64,000 nt of DNA. Origin: Euphorbia lathyris (lineage: Eukaryota; Streptophyta; Magnoliopsida; Malpighiales; Euphorbiaceae). A program made the translations under genes and the position numbers. Positions 1-12,010 of this stretch are shown here, piece by piece; positions within the stretch are counted from its first letter, which is position 1; each line of letters opens with the position of its first letter. Under the pieces are notes generated by a model. It saw only the letters and a program-made list of their open reading frames with translations, was not told the DNA's origin and ran no database searches. Where the stretch lies: contig NC_088912.1 of NCBI RefSeq assembly GCF_963576675.1, positions 97,493,895 through 97,557,894 on the forward strand. The letters are read 5' to 3'.

Positions 1-231
1 GATCCATTCTTCATAACTTAGGCTTTTTCTGATGGGTCATATTTTTTTTTTTTTGCAACCACGCATATCTATAGATGTATAGATAAGATGAACATTTTTT
101 GCTCTTACTAAAGAATCAAAGAAAGAAGTATAGTTAACAGTTGTAGATCTGAGGGGGACAAAAGGTTCGATGAGGTATATAGACTTCAAACCAACAAGAA
201 AACGCAAATATGAAGCTAAAAGAATAAGGTG
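1..231 (-). repeat. Fragment of a short retroposon family (R)
   Basis: Read on the minus strand, this stretch resembles the middle of the repeats at 57251-57858 and 8335-8900: a shared short peptide-like stretch (SIDMRGCKKKK here, SMDLRGCNKRK in the other copy) and an A-run after 'gcgtggttgca'. The similarity is weak and I judged it by eye. The 70-codon ORF here is not credible as a gene. Confidence 0.35.
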
Positions 232-688
232 AAAAAATACCCTTAACATTTATACTTAGGAGCACCCTAACGTCTAAAATGGTGCAATTTTACCGTTAAC
301 TTTGGCAGTCACGAGCAATTTTACCCTTAAGGTTGACAAGTTGGGTCAATTGAAAAAATTATTTATCAAATTATCTTCTTAATAATGAATCTTGTCATTT
401 ACACTTTAAATATGTGTCATTTTATCGCTCATTAGTAACAAATAACAAACATATGATTAAACGAGAAAAAATTTAAAAATAAAATAAAAAATATATCGTA
501 TTTTGAATGAGTTGGACTAAAAAAATTCAAATATTTCGCGAATTTTAAAAATATTAGACTAATTATATCATTAAATCATAAAAAAAATATGAAATCTTTT
601 TTTAGAATCAACTTACGTGCAATTGATGTAGAATAAGGAATAAAATAAATTTTTTATATTTTCATAATTTTTATTTTCTTCAACCCTA

Positions 689-2009
689 ATGACCGTCGAT
701 CAGCTCTTCAATGCCTCTTCTCCGATCCCTAGCCAGCCATTTCCAACGGGTCGCCCACAGACCTCACGCACCAAAACCTCGAATTCTCCCAGCCTCGTGT
801 GCTTGAAAAAACCTTCTCGGAAACAATCTTTAGAAAGCAGAATCGCCCCACTCCTAAACCTTTTATCGACCTAGCAGCAGAGGGCCTAATAAATATAGAC
901 ATTGTGAATGAAAATTGCCTAGAACCCAGGATTGTGCTATCACGTGAATTCAAGGAACAACTAGCCAGCCCCTGGAGAGACACTCTTATTGTCAAGTTAC
1001 TTGGTCGTAATACTAATATTGGGTATGTGGCTTTGCGGAACCGTGCGTTGGAGCTATAGAAACCTGTTGCTGGAGTCGATATTATGGATTTGGGATATGG
1101 ATTCCATATGGTGAAGTTCAAAAACACGATTGATGGAGAGAAAGTGATGAATGAGGGGTCGTGGTTTGTTCAAGGACACTACCTCACCGTCAGGACCTAG
1201 ACCCCGGAGTTTCGACCCTCGAAAGCTCATGTCAATTCTACTATGGTTTGGATTAGAATCCCTGATCTCCCTATGCAATTTTTTTGAAGAGAATCTACTA
1301 CTGGCAATTGGGAATATGTGCGGCAAGGCTGTTAAGGTGGATATGAATACAACTGAGGGCAAAAGGGGTCGATATGGGCGTGTCTGTGTAGAAATCGACC
1401 TCTATACCCCGTTAATAGCTCAGATTTGGCTTGATGATGAACTCTACAAAATAGAGTACGAAGGATTGCACATTGCATGTACGCATTGTGCACTGTATGG
1501 GCATTTAAGAGAAGTGTGTACTAATCCGAGTATTCTGAATGGGGAAAAACAAATAGATGTGATTATGGAGGCTGCACCGAATATTGCCTAGGTGATCAAT
1601 AACGAGGCGAATAAGGAGAATAGAGCCCCAAATGAGGATAAGCAGGAGGCTCCAGTTTATGCCCATTGGATGATGGTGCAGAGGAGAAATTATGCGTCCG
1701 AGGCAGAAACACCCTGAATACTAGAGGTACACTTGTGCCAAAACTCTTCACACCAGTAGAACAAGCCACCATTGGGAGCCGTAAGGGGAAGGACCCGTTG
1801 GTTAGCACCAGCAACTCCAAAGATAAGGACAGCTCTAGCTCTTTAGAAATCAATCGGGGCGAATTTCAATTTACATCGCGTAAAGGGAAAGGAAGCCGCG
1901 ACACAACAAACAACCAGCTACGCATCTTGAAGGATATCTCGAATCAAAATTGGTTCGCTAGTCTGAGTTCAGAACAAAATATAGATGGAAGTAGCCAACC
2001 AACTACATG
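689..2009 (+). pseudogene. LINE ORF1 (DUF4283 + CCHC zinc knuckle), broken
   Basis: This is the nucleic-acid-binding ORF1 of the LINE. Translation in changing frames gives a DUF4283-like block (about 930-1390, with the typical 'W..T.IVKLLGR..GY..L..R' start) and then a zinc knuckle C-x2-C-x4-H-x4-C (CTHCALYGHLREVC, about 1478-1520). A Ser/Lys-rich tail follows. At least two TAG codons stand where Trp is expected (for example 1057-1059 and 1198-1200), and frameshifts occur near 790, 1270 and 1600. It cannot make a full protein. Confidence 0.8.
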
Positions 2010-2242
2010 AAGGTACATTGATAGTATGAATACTAGTCTTGGGGATACCATCAATAGAAGTAAGAGAAGTAGGGCGAATGAAGGACCACATCCTATCAAC
2101 CAGCCATGCCTAGTGAATTCAGCGGGAAATCATGTGTTTGTACAGAGTCCGTTATCTCTAGGGATTACTGGGGGAGAGGGGCATTGCTAAGCTTCTTGTT
2201 TCCAATAGAGGATTCCTTGTCACACTCTTTATCCCCTCTTTC

Positions 2243-5200
2243 ATGAAGATTGTATCTTGGAACTGCTTTGGTGCCGATGGCACCAAATTTCAACGTGCTC
2301 TACGTCATTTGGTCAGGTTTTATAAACCTATAGTGTTAGTTCTTCTCGAGACCAGAATCCAGGGGTCTAGAGCAAGTGATATTGGGAGGATTCTTTCCTA
2401 TCCGAATGTTGAAGTAGTTGAGATGGATGGCTTCAGTGGAGGAATATGGCTTTTCTGGGATGCTGTTATGGTAACGATTGATATCCTGAGTAAGAATAAG
2501 CAATTCATTCATAGCCGAATAATGATGAAAGGGGGTTCTTCACACGTTTCAACTTGGTTCTGTTGGTCCCGTGTAATTAGTTCCAAGGGGGGGTTAGGAA
2601 CTAATATAACTTTTTTGTTTTAATTATGCTGACTTAATATAATTCTCTGAGTTTCTCAACTCAGTTTTGGTCAGCACGGCCGAGTGATGCGTAAGACGGC
2701 TTAAGTCAGATACTGACTAGAACTGTTTTACTTGAGAGTTGGGAAATGACACTTTTGTGGTCAGTTTCCAACTCGGCACTCTGATTTACTCAGTGTCAGC
2801 TTAAACAATTTATATACTGAGTAAATATAGCAAGCAACACATACAGATATATATTGAGAGAGAGTTAGAAATTACTCAGCACGACTTCATTTGTAAGCTT
2901 CGATATTGAAGAAGTCTTTTCTTCTTTCGTACTGAGTTATTCTTTACTCAGCCCGTGCTATGTTATCATGTTGACTAAGTTCTGTCTTACTTGATTCCTG
3001 TTCTTATAAATATTTTATACTTAACATTGAACAAACCCATTAGTACAATTAAATCAAAGCACTTAAATTTAATTGTCTTAATCATGGATTAACTTAAATC
3101 ATTTTGTTAAATCAAAATTATGTGAAAAGGTGTTTCAACAGGTTCCTCACCTCAGTTTATGTCAGACCACAAATGCTGAATAAGAGATTATTCTTTGAAG
3201 AATTGATCAGTTTAAGTCCTTCGGTTGCTGGCCCGTGGCTGATTGCGGGGGACTTTAATTGCATTAAAGAAGGAGATGAAAAAAGGTGGCTCGGCAAGAG
3301 TTCTGGATCTCTATGCACCTTTTGCCAATTGGATTAACACTCTTAACCTTGTTGATCTTGGTTATATTAATCCGACATTTACTTGGTATAGGGGAAATAC
3401 ACCATGGACAAAAGTGGCGTGCCGTTTAGATCGAGGCCTCTGTAATGTGGAGTGGAGACACAATTTTCTGGAAGCTGTGGTGCGACATCTTCCCAGAAAT
3501 CAATCAGATCACACACCTTTACTGATTGATCTAAAAGGCGGATTGGCAACAAATCCTCAGGCCCCCTTTTGTTTCCTGACCGCTTGGATGCAACGTCCAG
3601 ATTTTAAAGAGCTGATTGTGAAGTGGTGGACTGGTAATGGGAGATTAATAGAGAAACTAAAAAACCTAGCTGAAGCTCTGACTGAATGGAATAAAAACGA
3701 GTTTGGAAGCATCTTTGGTCGGAAGAAGCGTGTCCAGTCTCGTATTGCGAGAGTTAAGGTGCGACTAGTAGAGGATTGCAACATGGGACTAATCAAACTT
3801 GAGGAAAAACTCCTCACCGAACTTAACGACATTTTACTACAGGAAGAAATTTTATGGTACCAGAAATTAAGGGTACAATGGCTTACTTATGGAAACAGAA
3901 ACACATCTTTCTTCCATACCTCTACAATCATTCGAAGACGTAGAAACAAAATTGAGGGACTGCAGGATATTAATGTCTATTGGATCTAGGATGCCGACAC
4001 ACTGAAAGATATGGTGGTAAGATTCTTTCAAGAGCTGTTTACGGAGGAGAGGTTGAATCGCCCTAGGCTGGTCTCGCGAAACTCTTTCCCTACAGTATTA
4101 GATGATGATTTAATTGAATTAAATAGGCAATTCACACATGAGGATGTGAGGAAAGCGGTTTTTTCCATGTCGCCTCTCAAGGCCCCGAGACCTGACGGTT
4201 TCCAGGACGTATTCTATCAACGTCACCAGAACATTGTAGGGGGATCAGTATCAGAAAGCACAACAAAGGCTCTGAATGAAGGAGTACTGGAGGAACACTC
4301 TAATAACATGCTGATTACACTCATCTCGAAATGTGAAAGCCCTGCCTCTTTCATTAATTTTCGCCCCATCAGCTTGTGTAATGTGGTTTACAAAACCATC
4401 AAGAAATGCATTGTGGATAAGCTGAAACCATTCCTTAGAAAGCTAGTTGGGCCGATGCAGAGTGGCTTTGTTCCGGGACGACAGGTCACTGATAATGTTA
4501 TTCTTTTGCAGGAAGTGGTATCCTCTCTGAGGAAACGGAAAATGAGAAAAAAGAGGATGGTTATAAAGCTAGATCTCGAGAAAGCTTATGATCGAGTTAG
4601 CTGGAATTTCCTTCACGAAACCCTTGTGAAAGTTGGGATTCCAGTTAATTTGATCAAGATTATCATGACCTGTGTTTCTACAACCCACATGCAGATCTTG
4701 TGGAATGGCGAGAAAAGTCATGGTTTTAATCCAACCCATGGACTTCGATAAGGGGATTCACTTTCCCCATATCTCTTCGTGTTGTGCCTAGAGCGCCTTA
4801 GCCACTTGATCTTGGATGCCATTGCAAACAGAATATGGAAACCAATCTTAGTTTCAAGGGCGGGACCGCTGCTCTCTCACATCCTCTTTGCAAACGACAT
4901 TGTGCTCCTAGCTGAGGCATCCAGGCAGCAAGCAAGTCTTATACAAAATATCCTCCACAAATTCTATGAATCTTCTGGGCAAAAAGTGAGCCTCACTAAG
5001 TCTCGTGTTTTCTTCTCGTGTAATATGTAGTCCCGTGAAGAAAGAGAGATATGTTCAGGGTTGGGAATCGAGGCAACTAATGATTTGGGGCGGTACTTAG
5101 GTGTGCCAATTCTTCACAATCGTATCAATAAACACACATACCGCTTTGTGTTTGATAGGGTGAAAGCCCGACTATCTGGTTGGAAGTCTCGATGTCTGTC

Positions 5201-6810
5201 TTTCACAGGAAGAATAATTTTGGTTAAGTCAGTACTTTCCGTGCTACCAATGTATACAATGAAAACTGTTATTCTCCCGATAAGCATATATAATAACTTA
5301 GACACCCTGAACCGTAGGTTCCTCTGGGGTGCAAAAGATGGGGATCGATGGATTATCCTGGTTAAATGGAATACATTGTGCCAAAGTCGTGCAAATGGGG
5401 GGCTCAGAATAAAGAAAACTCATGAGTTCAACTTAACGCTAGCTGCGAAGCTCAGCTGGAGATTCTTGACTGAATCTGAAATGCTTTGGGTCCAAATTTT
5501 GAGGTATAAGTATATGGGTGGAAATGCGGTTGTCAAGAACATCAAGGTGAAACCAGGTCAAAGCCAAGTCTGTAAGTGCATTGTGAATGGAGTTGTAGTA
5601 CTTGAGAAAGGGCTAATCCGAGCTGTGAAAACGGGAAGACAAACCAGCTTCTGGTTTGACCAATGGCTTGATGGTACACGCCTTATAGACACGATCTGTG
5701 CGCCTGTTTTAAGCTTGCGTCACATGTCCTGATTGTGGATTTGAGGGAGGAGGATGGGTGGTACTGGGCTGCGCCGCATCTGGAATTTTCTCTGTTAAAT
5801 CAGCATGCACACTGCAAAAGGAGAGAACCAGGATAGGAACTGATAATGGACAAGGAACGAGCTGGGATCGTATTTGGAAATTGAAAGTGACGGAGAGGAT
5901 AAGATACTTCTTGTGGACCGTTAGGCATGAGGCTATTATGGCAAATTTTAACCGCAAACGATGACACATAAGTTTGGAGGACCAATGTCCCTCATGTTCG
6001 GTCTTGGAAACCAGCATCTACGCCTTACAGGACTACACAGAGGCGAGGAAAATTTGGGATTATTTAGTGCCTGCTGATAGACGCATGGAGTTTTTTAGAC
6101 CGCAACTAGGGAATTGGATTGATGGGAATTTAAAGACGAAAGCTAAGTGGAGACGATTGGAGTGGTCGAGTCTTTTTGCAGTAGCTTGTTGGTGGATTTG
6201 GAGGTGGAGAAATGAGGTAGCTTTCCCGTCAGGTTCCGTGTATCGGGATAAACTGGATTTTATTTTATCCTAGGCGAATGAGATAGCCGCTGTTTTAGAA
6301 AGCTGTATCGTGCTTAATCAGGGTACTTATCACGACTTGTCAATTTGTTGGCAACCACTGGAAAGGGACTGGATTAAAGTTAACATGGATGGAATGTGCA
6401 AAGGGAACCCGAGGTTAGCCTACACCGGAGGGCTAATGCGTGATAGTAATGGTAACTGGAAGGGCGGGTTTGCTGGTAACTTGGGAATTTGTACAGCGAC
6501 TTTGGCGGAATTATGGAAGATTTTCTATGGGCTATCGTTAGCATGGAAGTCGGGGTTTAGATGAGTGATTCTTGAATCTGACTCGATGGCGGTGGTGGGA
6601 CTGGTTAATGAAGGCGGAAATTGCTATCACAGATATTTCTGGCTGATTGAGGAATGCAGGGTACTTTTGAAGCGAAATTGAGATATTACAGTGGTTCACA
6701 CCTTCAGGGAAGGTAATAAAGCTACTGATTGGTTGACGAACTTCGCCAGAACTCTCTCTAGGTTATCACGAGTGTGTTGTGCCGCCTGCAGGCTTCCAGA
6801 ATATCCTTGA
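2243..6810 (+). pseudogene. LINE ORF2 (EN-RT-zf-RVT-RNase H), broken
   Basis: The frame opens with an apurinic endonuclease block (MKIVSWNCFGADG at 2243; GDFN motif near 3250), interrupted by a solo LTR at 2561-3140. Reverse transcriptase follows from about 4011 (KLDLEKAYDRVSW near 4565). The catalytic box reads FAND instead of FADD (near 4888), so even a repaired protein would lack an active-site Asp. A zf-RVT region (about 5750-6100) and an RNase H domain (NMDGMCKGNP near 6384) end the frame. Stops include TAG 3987, TAA 4749 and TAG 5028. Frameshifts lie near 3290 and 5730. This is a clear pseudogene. Confidence 0.85.
2561..3140. mobile_element. Solo LTR (580 bp) inside the LINE endonuclease region
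   Basis: It begins TGTTGGTCCCG and ends GTTTCAACA, so it has the TG...CA ends with 5-bp inverted tips TGTTG/CAACA. It is flanked by a perfect 5-bp duplication GGTTC (2556-2560 and 3141-3145). Removing it plus one GGTTC rejoins the LINE endonuclease reading frame. ACTCAG/CTGAGT motifs recur many times inside (for example near 2660, 2785, 2817, 2935). No internal region is left, as expected after LTR-LTR recombination. Orientation and lineage cannot be told from the LTR alone. Confidence 0.9.
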
Positions 6811-7074
6811 TGCTGATGTGAACGACGCCTCAACTGTCCGTTGCGTTAGATTTTAATGCTTTTTTCTTTGCTTTTCCTTTCTGTTCGGGGCAATAAAAAC
6901 CCCCTCCTTGTCACAAAAAAAAGAATAAAGAATAAAATACATGCGTTTTATAATAATGTCTGAAATTGACAACTTACCAATGTTAGAGTTAAAATTGCTC
7001 TTGGCTACTAAAGATTAGGAATAAAATTGTATAATTTTAGATGTTAATAATAAAATTGCCGACGTTTATAAATA

Positions 7075-7454
7075 GTGTAAATAATTTATTAGTCCCCTAG
7101 TTTTTACCTAGCACACTGTTTAGTTCCCCTATTTTGAAACACACATTTTAAGATTCCTATCTTTTGCCAATATTAACCTTGTGGTCATTTTATCTATTTT
7201 TTTAGATTTTTAACCGAACATATCTTAGCTTTTAGGACAACCACGGTACAATACAAGTTGATCATGTTACTCTGTTATTTTATATATATCTGTTTATGCT
7301 AAAATATAACGATTATAAGTCTAAAAAAAAACTAGACAAAAGGACCAAAGGGTTAATATTGGCAAAAGTTAGGGATCTTATAATGTATTTTTTAAAATAA
7401 AAGGACTAAACAGTGTGTTAGGTAAAAATTAGGAGACTAATAAATTATTTATCC
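7075..7454. mobile_element. MULE-type MITE, 380 bp
   Basis: Terminal inverted repeats of about 100 bp (left 'taaataatttattagtcccc'; right its complement) surround a short AT-rich core. A perfect 9-bp duplication TTATAAATA flanks it (7066-7074, 7455-7463), which is the length made by Mutator-superfamily transposases. It has no coding capacity. Its ends match the MITE at 53024-53568. Confidence 0.88.
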
Positions 7455-7478
7455 TTATAAATATTAAGAGTATTTTTA

Positions 7479-7747
7479 TATTTTTATACCAAGCTAAAAA
7501 TTAAAACATAAATAAGATGGGAAAGAATTCCGACATGATTAAAAAGATAGAACAAAGAAAACATAGAACAATGAAAAATAAGGAAAATGAAGAGAAATGA
7601 ATAGACTAGTGATAGGGACGATAATTGAGTAAAAGAAAAAGTAGACTTCTCAACTTTATATATATATATATATATATATTACATAGATTTTTTTTTTTTT
7701 TTGTATATTACATAGATTTTTTTTAAATATTACATAGATTATATATG
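7479..7747. other. AT-rich intergenic DNA with a (TA)n tract
   Basis: No gene is visible. There is a TA microsatellite near 7650-7680 and T-runs near 7690-7735. Confidence 0.6.
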
Positions 7748-7756
7748 AAAAAAATA

Positions 7757-8234
7757 GGCAAAAACCATATTTAAGCCCCTGAACTTTACATGTTTTAAGG
7801 ATCAAGCCCCTGATCAATTATTTTTCCACATTGAACCCCTGATCATTGATTTTATTATGGATTTGGCCCTTATTTAACTTTTCTGTCGAGTTTGGACTGC
7901 ATACATCATTAGGGCGATTCGGCTTGTTGACATGGACAAATAAAAAAAAGATTTCTTTGACTAGGAGAGATAAAAATTAAAAATTAAAACAAAATTATAG
8001 AAATTAATTTTCAGTATATTCTTCCAAACTCGATTTTCTTCTCTTCCATTTTGTGATTTTCAACATTAGAATTGCCAAATCGATCTTTTCATCTCCTAAA
8101 CTCGACAAAAAAGTTAAATAAGGGCCTTAACCATAACAAAATCAATGTTCAGGGGCTCAATGTGGAAAAATAATTGATCAGAGGCTTGATCCTTAAAACA
8201 GATAAAGTTCAGGGGCTTAAATATGCTTTTTGCC
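7757..8234. mobile_element. MULE-type MITE, 478 bp, about 137-bp TIRs
   Basis: The ends begin GGCAAAAA and are near-perfect inverted repeats of about 137 bp carrying repeated 'aagcccctga' words. The 9-bp duplication AAAAAAATA (7748-7756, 8235-8243) flanks it. It is the same family as 56021-56496. It would fold into a long hairpin if transcribed. Confidence 0.87.
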
Positions 8235-8277
8235 AAAAAAATATTACATAGATTATTAATTATTATTATTGACATTA

Positions 8278-8311
<34 letters not shown>

Positions 8312-8334
8312 AATATAATAATATCAATTATTAT

Positions 8335-8900
8335 TTTTATAGAAACACTTATATCTTTAATAAATGAACAAATAAGTACAATAAGAAAAACATAAAGAAT
8401 GAAACCTTACGAGAACTATAAAGGCACTAAAACGATTATAAAGAGCAAAAATAACCATAAAAGGTATTAAAAACATAAAAGAACAAGAAAGTATATACTT
8501 CTCGTAATTCCAAATCCATAGAAAAGCATCTGCAAACCAGTCATCATCATTTAAGCCGATCTGAACATTCGGATGTGAATCCTTTCTTTTGTTGTAACAA
8601 CGTAGATCTATTGATCTACGAACAAGATAAACAGCTTCCGCTCGTGCTAAATTCGAAAAAGGTATAAACGAAAGAATAATGGAGAGCCGATATAATTCAG
8701 ACGAATAAAAAGATCAGATAAAGTATATAAACACAGACATAAAAAAACAATAAAAAATACAGTAAATCTAACCGGTGGAAGGAGAAAGAAAGAAGATAAA
8801 CTTTCGTCTTTTTTTTTAAAGTAGATTCACAAAATAAAAAAAGTTGTGTATTTGATAAATAATGAGGCTTTAAGAAAATAAGAAATTAGGAAAATGAAGA
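8335..8900 (-). repeat. Short retroposon family R, copy 2
   Basis: On the minus strand this is colinear with 57281-57858 (shared blocks such as 'gatctacg-tggttgcaacaaa' and 'tttatgtttttaata'), and its 3' end is A-rich near 8335. No intact ORF is present. A (TTA)n microsatellite lies just outside its 3' end at 8278-8308. Because the 57251 copy has a 19-bp TSD and A-tail, I infer this is also a retroposed copy. Confidence 0.65.
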
Positions 8901-8956
8901 AAGGAGTTGGACGGTTTTCTGAAAACTAGAAGAAAACAAATTCTTAATAATATTAA

Positions 8957-9150
8957 GGGTTAATTACAAAAAACTACCCTGTGGTTTCGCCGATTTGCGA
9001 TGTGGTACCTGTGGTATTTTTTATTACAAATAGGTACTCGTGGTTGACGCCGTTACCAAAATCGCGGAAACGGCAGCTTTGCCGTCAGGGGCGATGACAT
9101 GGCCGAGGGTATTTGTGCCATTAAGAAAAATTGACGATATAAAAGACCAA
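8957..9150. repeat. MULE left terminal inverted repeat
   Basis: It matches the complement of about 35020-35213 almost base for base over about 190 bp, including 'ccctgtggtttcgccgattt'. It adjoins the 9-bp TSD. Confidence 0.92.
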
Positions 9151-9355
9151 AAAATCGAAATTAAAATCCCAAATACCCCAAATTCATTAAATCCCCAAAA
9201 TCCATTCGAAACCTAATTTCCGATTCTAGCAAATCCCCAAAATCCTTAAACCTAAATCGATAATCGCAGCTATCATTCTTCAATTTTGTTCGCAGGAAGA
9301 AAAATCGACCCTCAGAAGTCGCAGGAAAACTAGGTAATTTGCCTTCGCCATCGCC

Positions 9356-9430
9356 ATGAGCTCATCGTCTTCTTCGTCGAGCTTAAACACACGAAACACG
9401 TACTGGAATGGAGTTCACTGTTTTTGCGGG
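9356..9430 (+). pseudogene. GRF zinc-finger gene, 5' part (cut by Tat element)
   Basis: An ATG at 9356 opens 25 codons: a Ser-rich start followed by NTRNTYWNGVHCFCG. CFCG supplies the first two cysteines of a GRF-type zinc finger. The frame is then cut by the LTR at 9431. It resumes in the same frame at 30310, after the 5-bp duplication. The GRF finger binds nucleic acid in proteins such as APE2 and topoisomerase III. Small plant GRF proteins with a membrane tail are of unknown function. Confidence 0.75.
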
Positions 9431-11777
9431 TGTTAGATGAGGTGCCGCGGCCTAATCTCCCGGGCGGACCGGGGGGTGGACAACCTCATGGCGACGTAAG
9501 CGGTGATTGGCGCCGAAAGCAACCAATCGTGGAATCAAGCTGCTCGGCAGGACCGGAGCTCGGAGATATGGAAGAGTCGCCACCCACGAATGGGAAAATG
9601 AACACCGATCCCTTGCAGGAGACCGGTGTGGGTTCGGGAAACTTAGGTACGAGCCGAGAAGGCTAGCTCCTTTCCGGAGAAAGGCTACTAGGCACCCCGA
9701 CATCGCCCGGTTATGAACCACCGGCCTCCTACTCAGCATGTTAGGCGATAACGGACTAATCGTATACGTCCTTAAGTTTAAAATTCATTTGAAACCCTTT
9801 TCTTTCTCTTTTTAGAAACCGTTTTGAGCATATGATATTGAAACGCCACATCAGTAAAGAATCATCCATTTATGTTTATATATACACAGAGAGGGGGGAA
9901 AAGAAGTGATTTATTTACAACCGTATTTAAATGTTATGTTGTGTGTTTATTCTATACTAACTTATTTCCCCAAAACGAGTTTATTTACATGGTTCGCACC
10001 TTAATCGTCGTTGGAACGATTTAGGTGCGTTTTAAAACCCCGTTTGATGAAGTTTACCCGAATCGCCGTTGGAACGACTCGAGTATTTGAAAACGTTAAA
10101 GTAAAAGCCTTTTAATAAGAAAACGTGGTTAAACATACAAGTCAATTTTATTTTGTACAAATTCATTAAGAAAGCGATTCAAAATCTCCATTATTAACAA
10201 AGAAAACGATTTTGATTACAATGTTCGCTTAATCCGTCATTGGAACGGACTAAGGTTTTAAAACGTGGTGTTTTGAAGACGATTTGAAATATCAACAAAA
10301 ATGACTCTATTTATCTACATTAGAAATCTAAGAAAGCTCATTAGCTTAAATAATTTAATTGAAAACTCTCTTTTTGTGATTTATTTTCCCCACTTATTTA
10401 ATGGACTTTCTAACTATTATAATTACCATAAGACACTTATTTAAAGCAAGATTTATAATCAAACAAGGCCCTTTTGAGACATGGACCCATGAATGGGCCC
10501 AAAAGAATAGAGGAAATAATTTAGACATATATATATATACAAGTAAATCAAAAAGGAGGATATGAAAACCCAAAAGTTAATATAAGAGGAACTTTATGTA
10601 TATGGAAATAATAGGTACTATATACTTATATTTTAAAAATGCTAAAGCAATAAGTAAATCTTATGGATAAGAAAATAATATTTACCCAAAAATAACTTCC
10701 TTCAATAATTGACAAAATAACCCAAATGTTCCCAAAACTATACATATATATACATAATTAATATAGTTTAAATACCAAAAATGACATATACTAATATCCA
10801 TCCATCATTTCTCAAAATATCAAATAACTAATATTTAAACATAGCCTAAGTTAATAAAAAGGAAATACTTATATATATATATTTATACTTATATTATAAA
10901 ATAAAATAAAAATGATATACCAATATTCTAAAATAAATGTATATACTAAAATTCTAAAATAATTTGAAAAACATGTATTACATAATTATATATATATATA
11001 CTAAGGATTAAAAGTCTAAAAGTTAAGAAAAAGGGACCGAAATGAAATTTTTTACATTTTGGCAGATTTACCGACGGAAGATCCGTCGGTAAACAGCATT
11101 TAGTGACAGAATTGGCAAATTACAACAGCACTCCCGTATTTCCCAGATTTGTTCAAAAGCTTTAAATTAAATCTAATTCAATCGTTTTGGACTTCCGAAC
11201 TACCAAAGATGGATCATAGTCGAAAACGGAAGTTCCTAAAACGATGTTTTTATTTTAAAACGTTATTTGGAAACCTCTTTTACATTAAAAAACTTATGAT
11301 TACAACATTTTCGATACCCGAACTACCTTTTTATCGGATCACGGTTCGTATTGGGATATCCAAAACGAGGTTTTTATTTTAAAACAAAACCGAATTTTAT
11401 TTAACACGAAACGAAAATGAAATAAATGCGCTAACTAAATAAAACGTGACAAAATAAATAAATGACTAAAGGAATAAAAACTATAGCATAAAAAATAAAT
11501 AGAAGGAGAGAAATAAATTAAATAAAATAAAGAGTCTAGTCCTCGGATAATACCTTTGATTCGGTATCTGACAGTCGAAGCCGATTGATTCCACGAACCG
11601 CGAGCTCCCGATTTTAATAAAAATTTAGTAAAAATTGAACTTAGGAAATTTGGAATTTTTGAGAAAAAAAAATATTTTTCTCAAAAAAAAATCCACTCTC
11701 TCTCTCTCTAAAAATGTTTAGAGTGAGAAAGTTTTCCTCCCAAAAGAAGGCCCCCTCTTCACCTTGGGATCCGTGCC

Positions 11778-11785
11778 CTTATATA
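11778..11785 (-). promoter_or_regulatory. TATA box of the LTR promoter (3' LTR copy)
   Basis: Minus-strand TATATAAG sits just downstream of the GC-rich palindrome cluster. The same site is at 29607-29614 in the 5' LTR. Its position defines U3 as about 0.7 kb. Confidence 0.65.
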
Positions 11786-11804
11786 GGGAAACGGATCCCG
11801 GAAC

Positions 11805-12010
11805 AATGGGCGACGCCCAAAAAAAATTGGGCATCGCCCATTGTGGTTGGGCGGCCGCCCAACCTAGTGTTGGGCTACCGCCCAACCTTGTTGGGCGGCC
11901 GCCCAACAATGTTGGGCGATCGCCTAACGGCGTTGGGCGAGCACCCAACGCGAGGTTGGGCGCCCGCGCCCAACCCTCATCGGGCGTCCGCCCGACGCAT
12001 TGGGCGTTCG
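11805..12010. repeat. Cluster of GC-rich palindromes in U3
   Basis: Successive perfect or near-perfect palindromes of the form GTTGGGCG-NN-CGCCCAAC occur one after another (for example near 11848, 11869, 11890, 11910). In the other LTR the same block (29630-29850) has one extra 22-bp unit. The block lies immediately upstream of the TATA box. Confidence 0.85.

Larger units (their letters stand above)
648..6921 (+). mobile_element. Full-length but decayed LINE (L1-type, plant clade)
   Basis: A non-LTR retrotransposon bounded by an 18-bp target duplication with one mismatch (630-647 agaataaggaataaaata; 6922-6939 agaataaagaataaaata). It starts near a possible 5' UTR, has an ORF1 pseudogene (689-2009) and an ORF2 pseudogene (2243-about 6810), and ends in 'ccccctccttgtcac' plus a short A-tail. 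It has many nonsense changes, frameshifts and an inserted solo LTR, so it is an old insertion. The coding order EN-RT-zf-RVT-RNase H is typical of plant L1 elements. Confidence 0.9.
232..7478. mobile_element. TIR element (MITE-like) split by a LINE and a MITE
   Basis: The left half (232-629) and right half (6940-7074 plus 7464-7478) form one element once the insertions are removed. Both ends carry inverted 'acgtctaaaatggtgcaattttacc'-type sequence, and the interior matches the uninterrupted relative at 46450-46891. The LINE at 648-6921 lies in its interior and the 380-bp MITE at 7075-7454 lies in its right inverted repeat. Exact outer ends and target duplication are uncertain because the termini are A/T runs. 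Confidence 0.7.

Noticed and set aside
2561..3140. Intron in the LINE endonuclease region
   Set aside because: The segment has TG...CA ends and a 5-bp GGTTC duplication, so it is a solo LTR, not an intron.
9424..9739. ORFs at the start of both LTRs (9424-9739 and 27259-27545)
   Set aside because: Short overlapping frames on both strands in U5 sequence; no start context and no homology.
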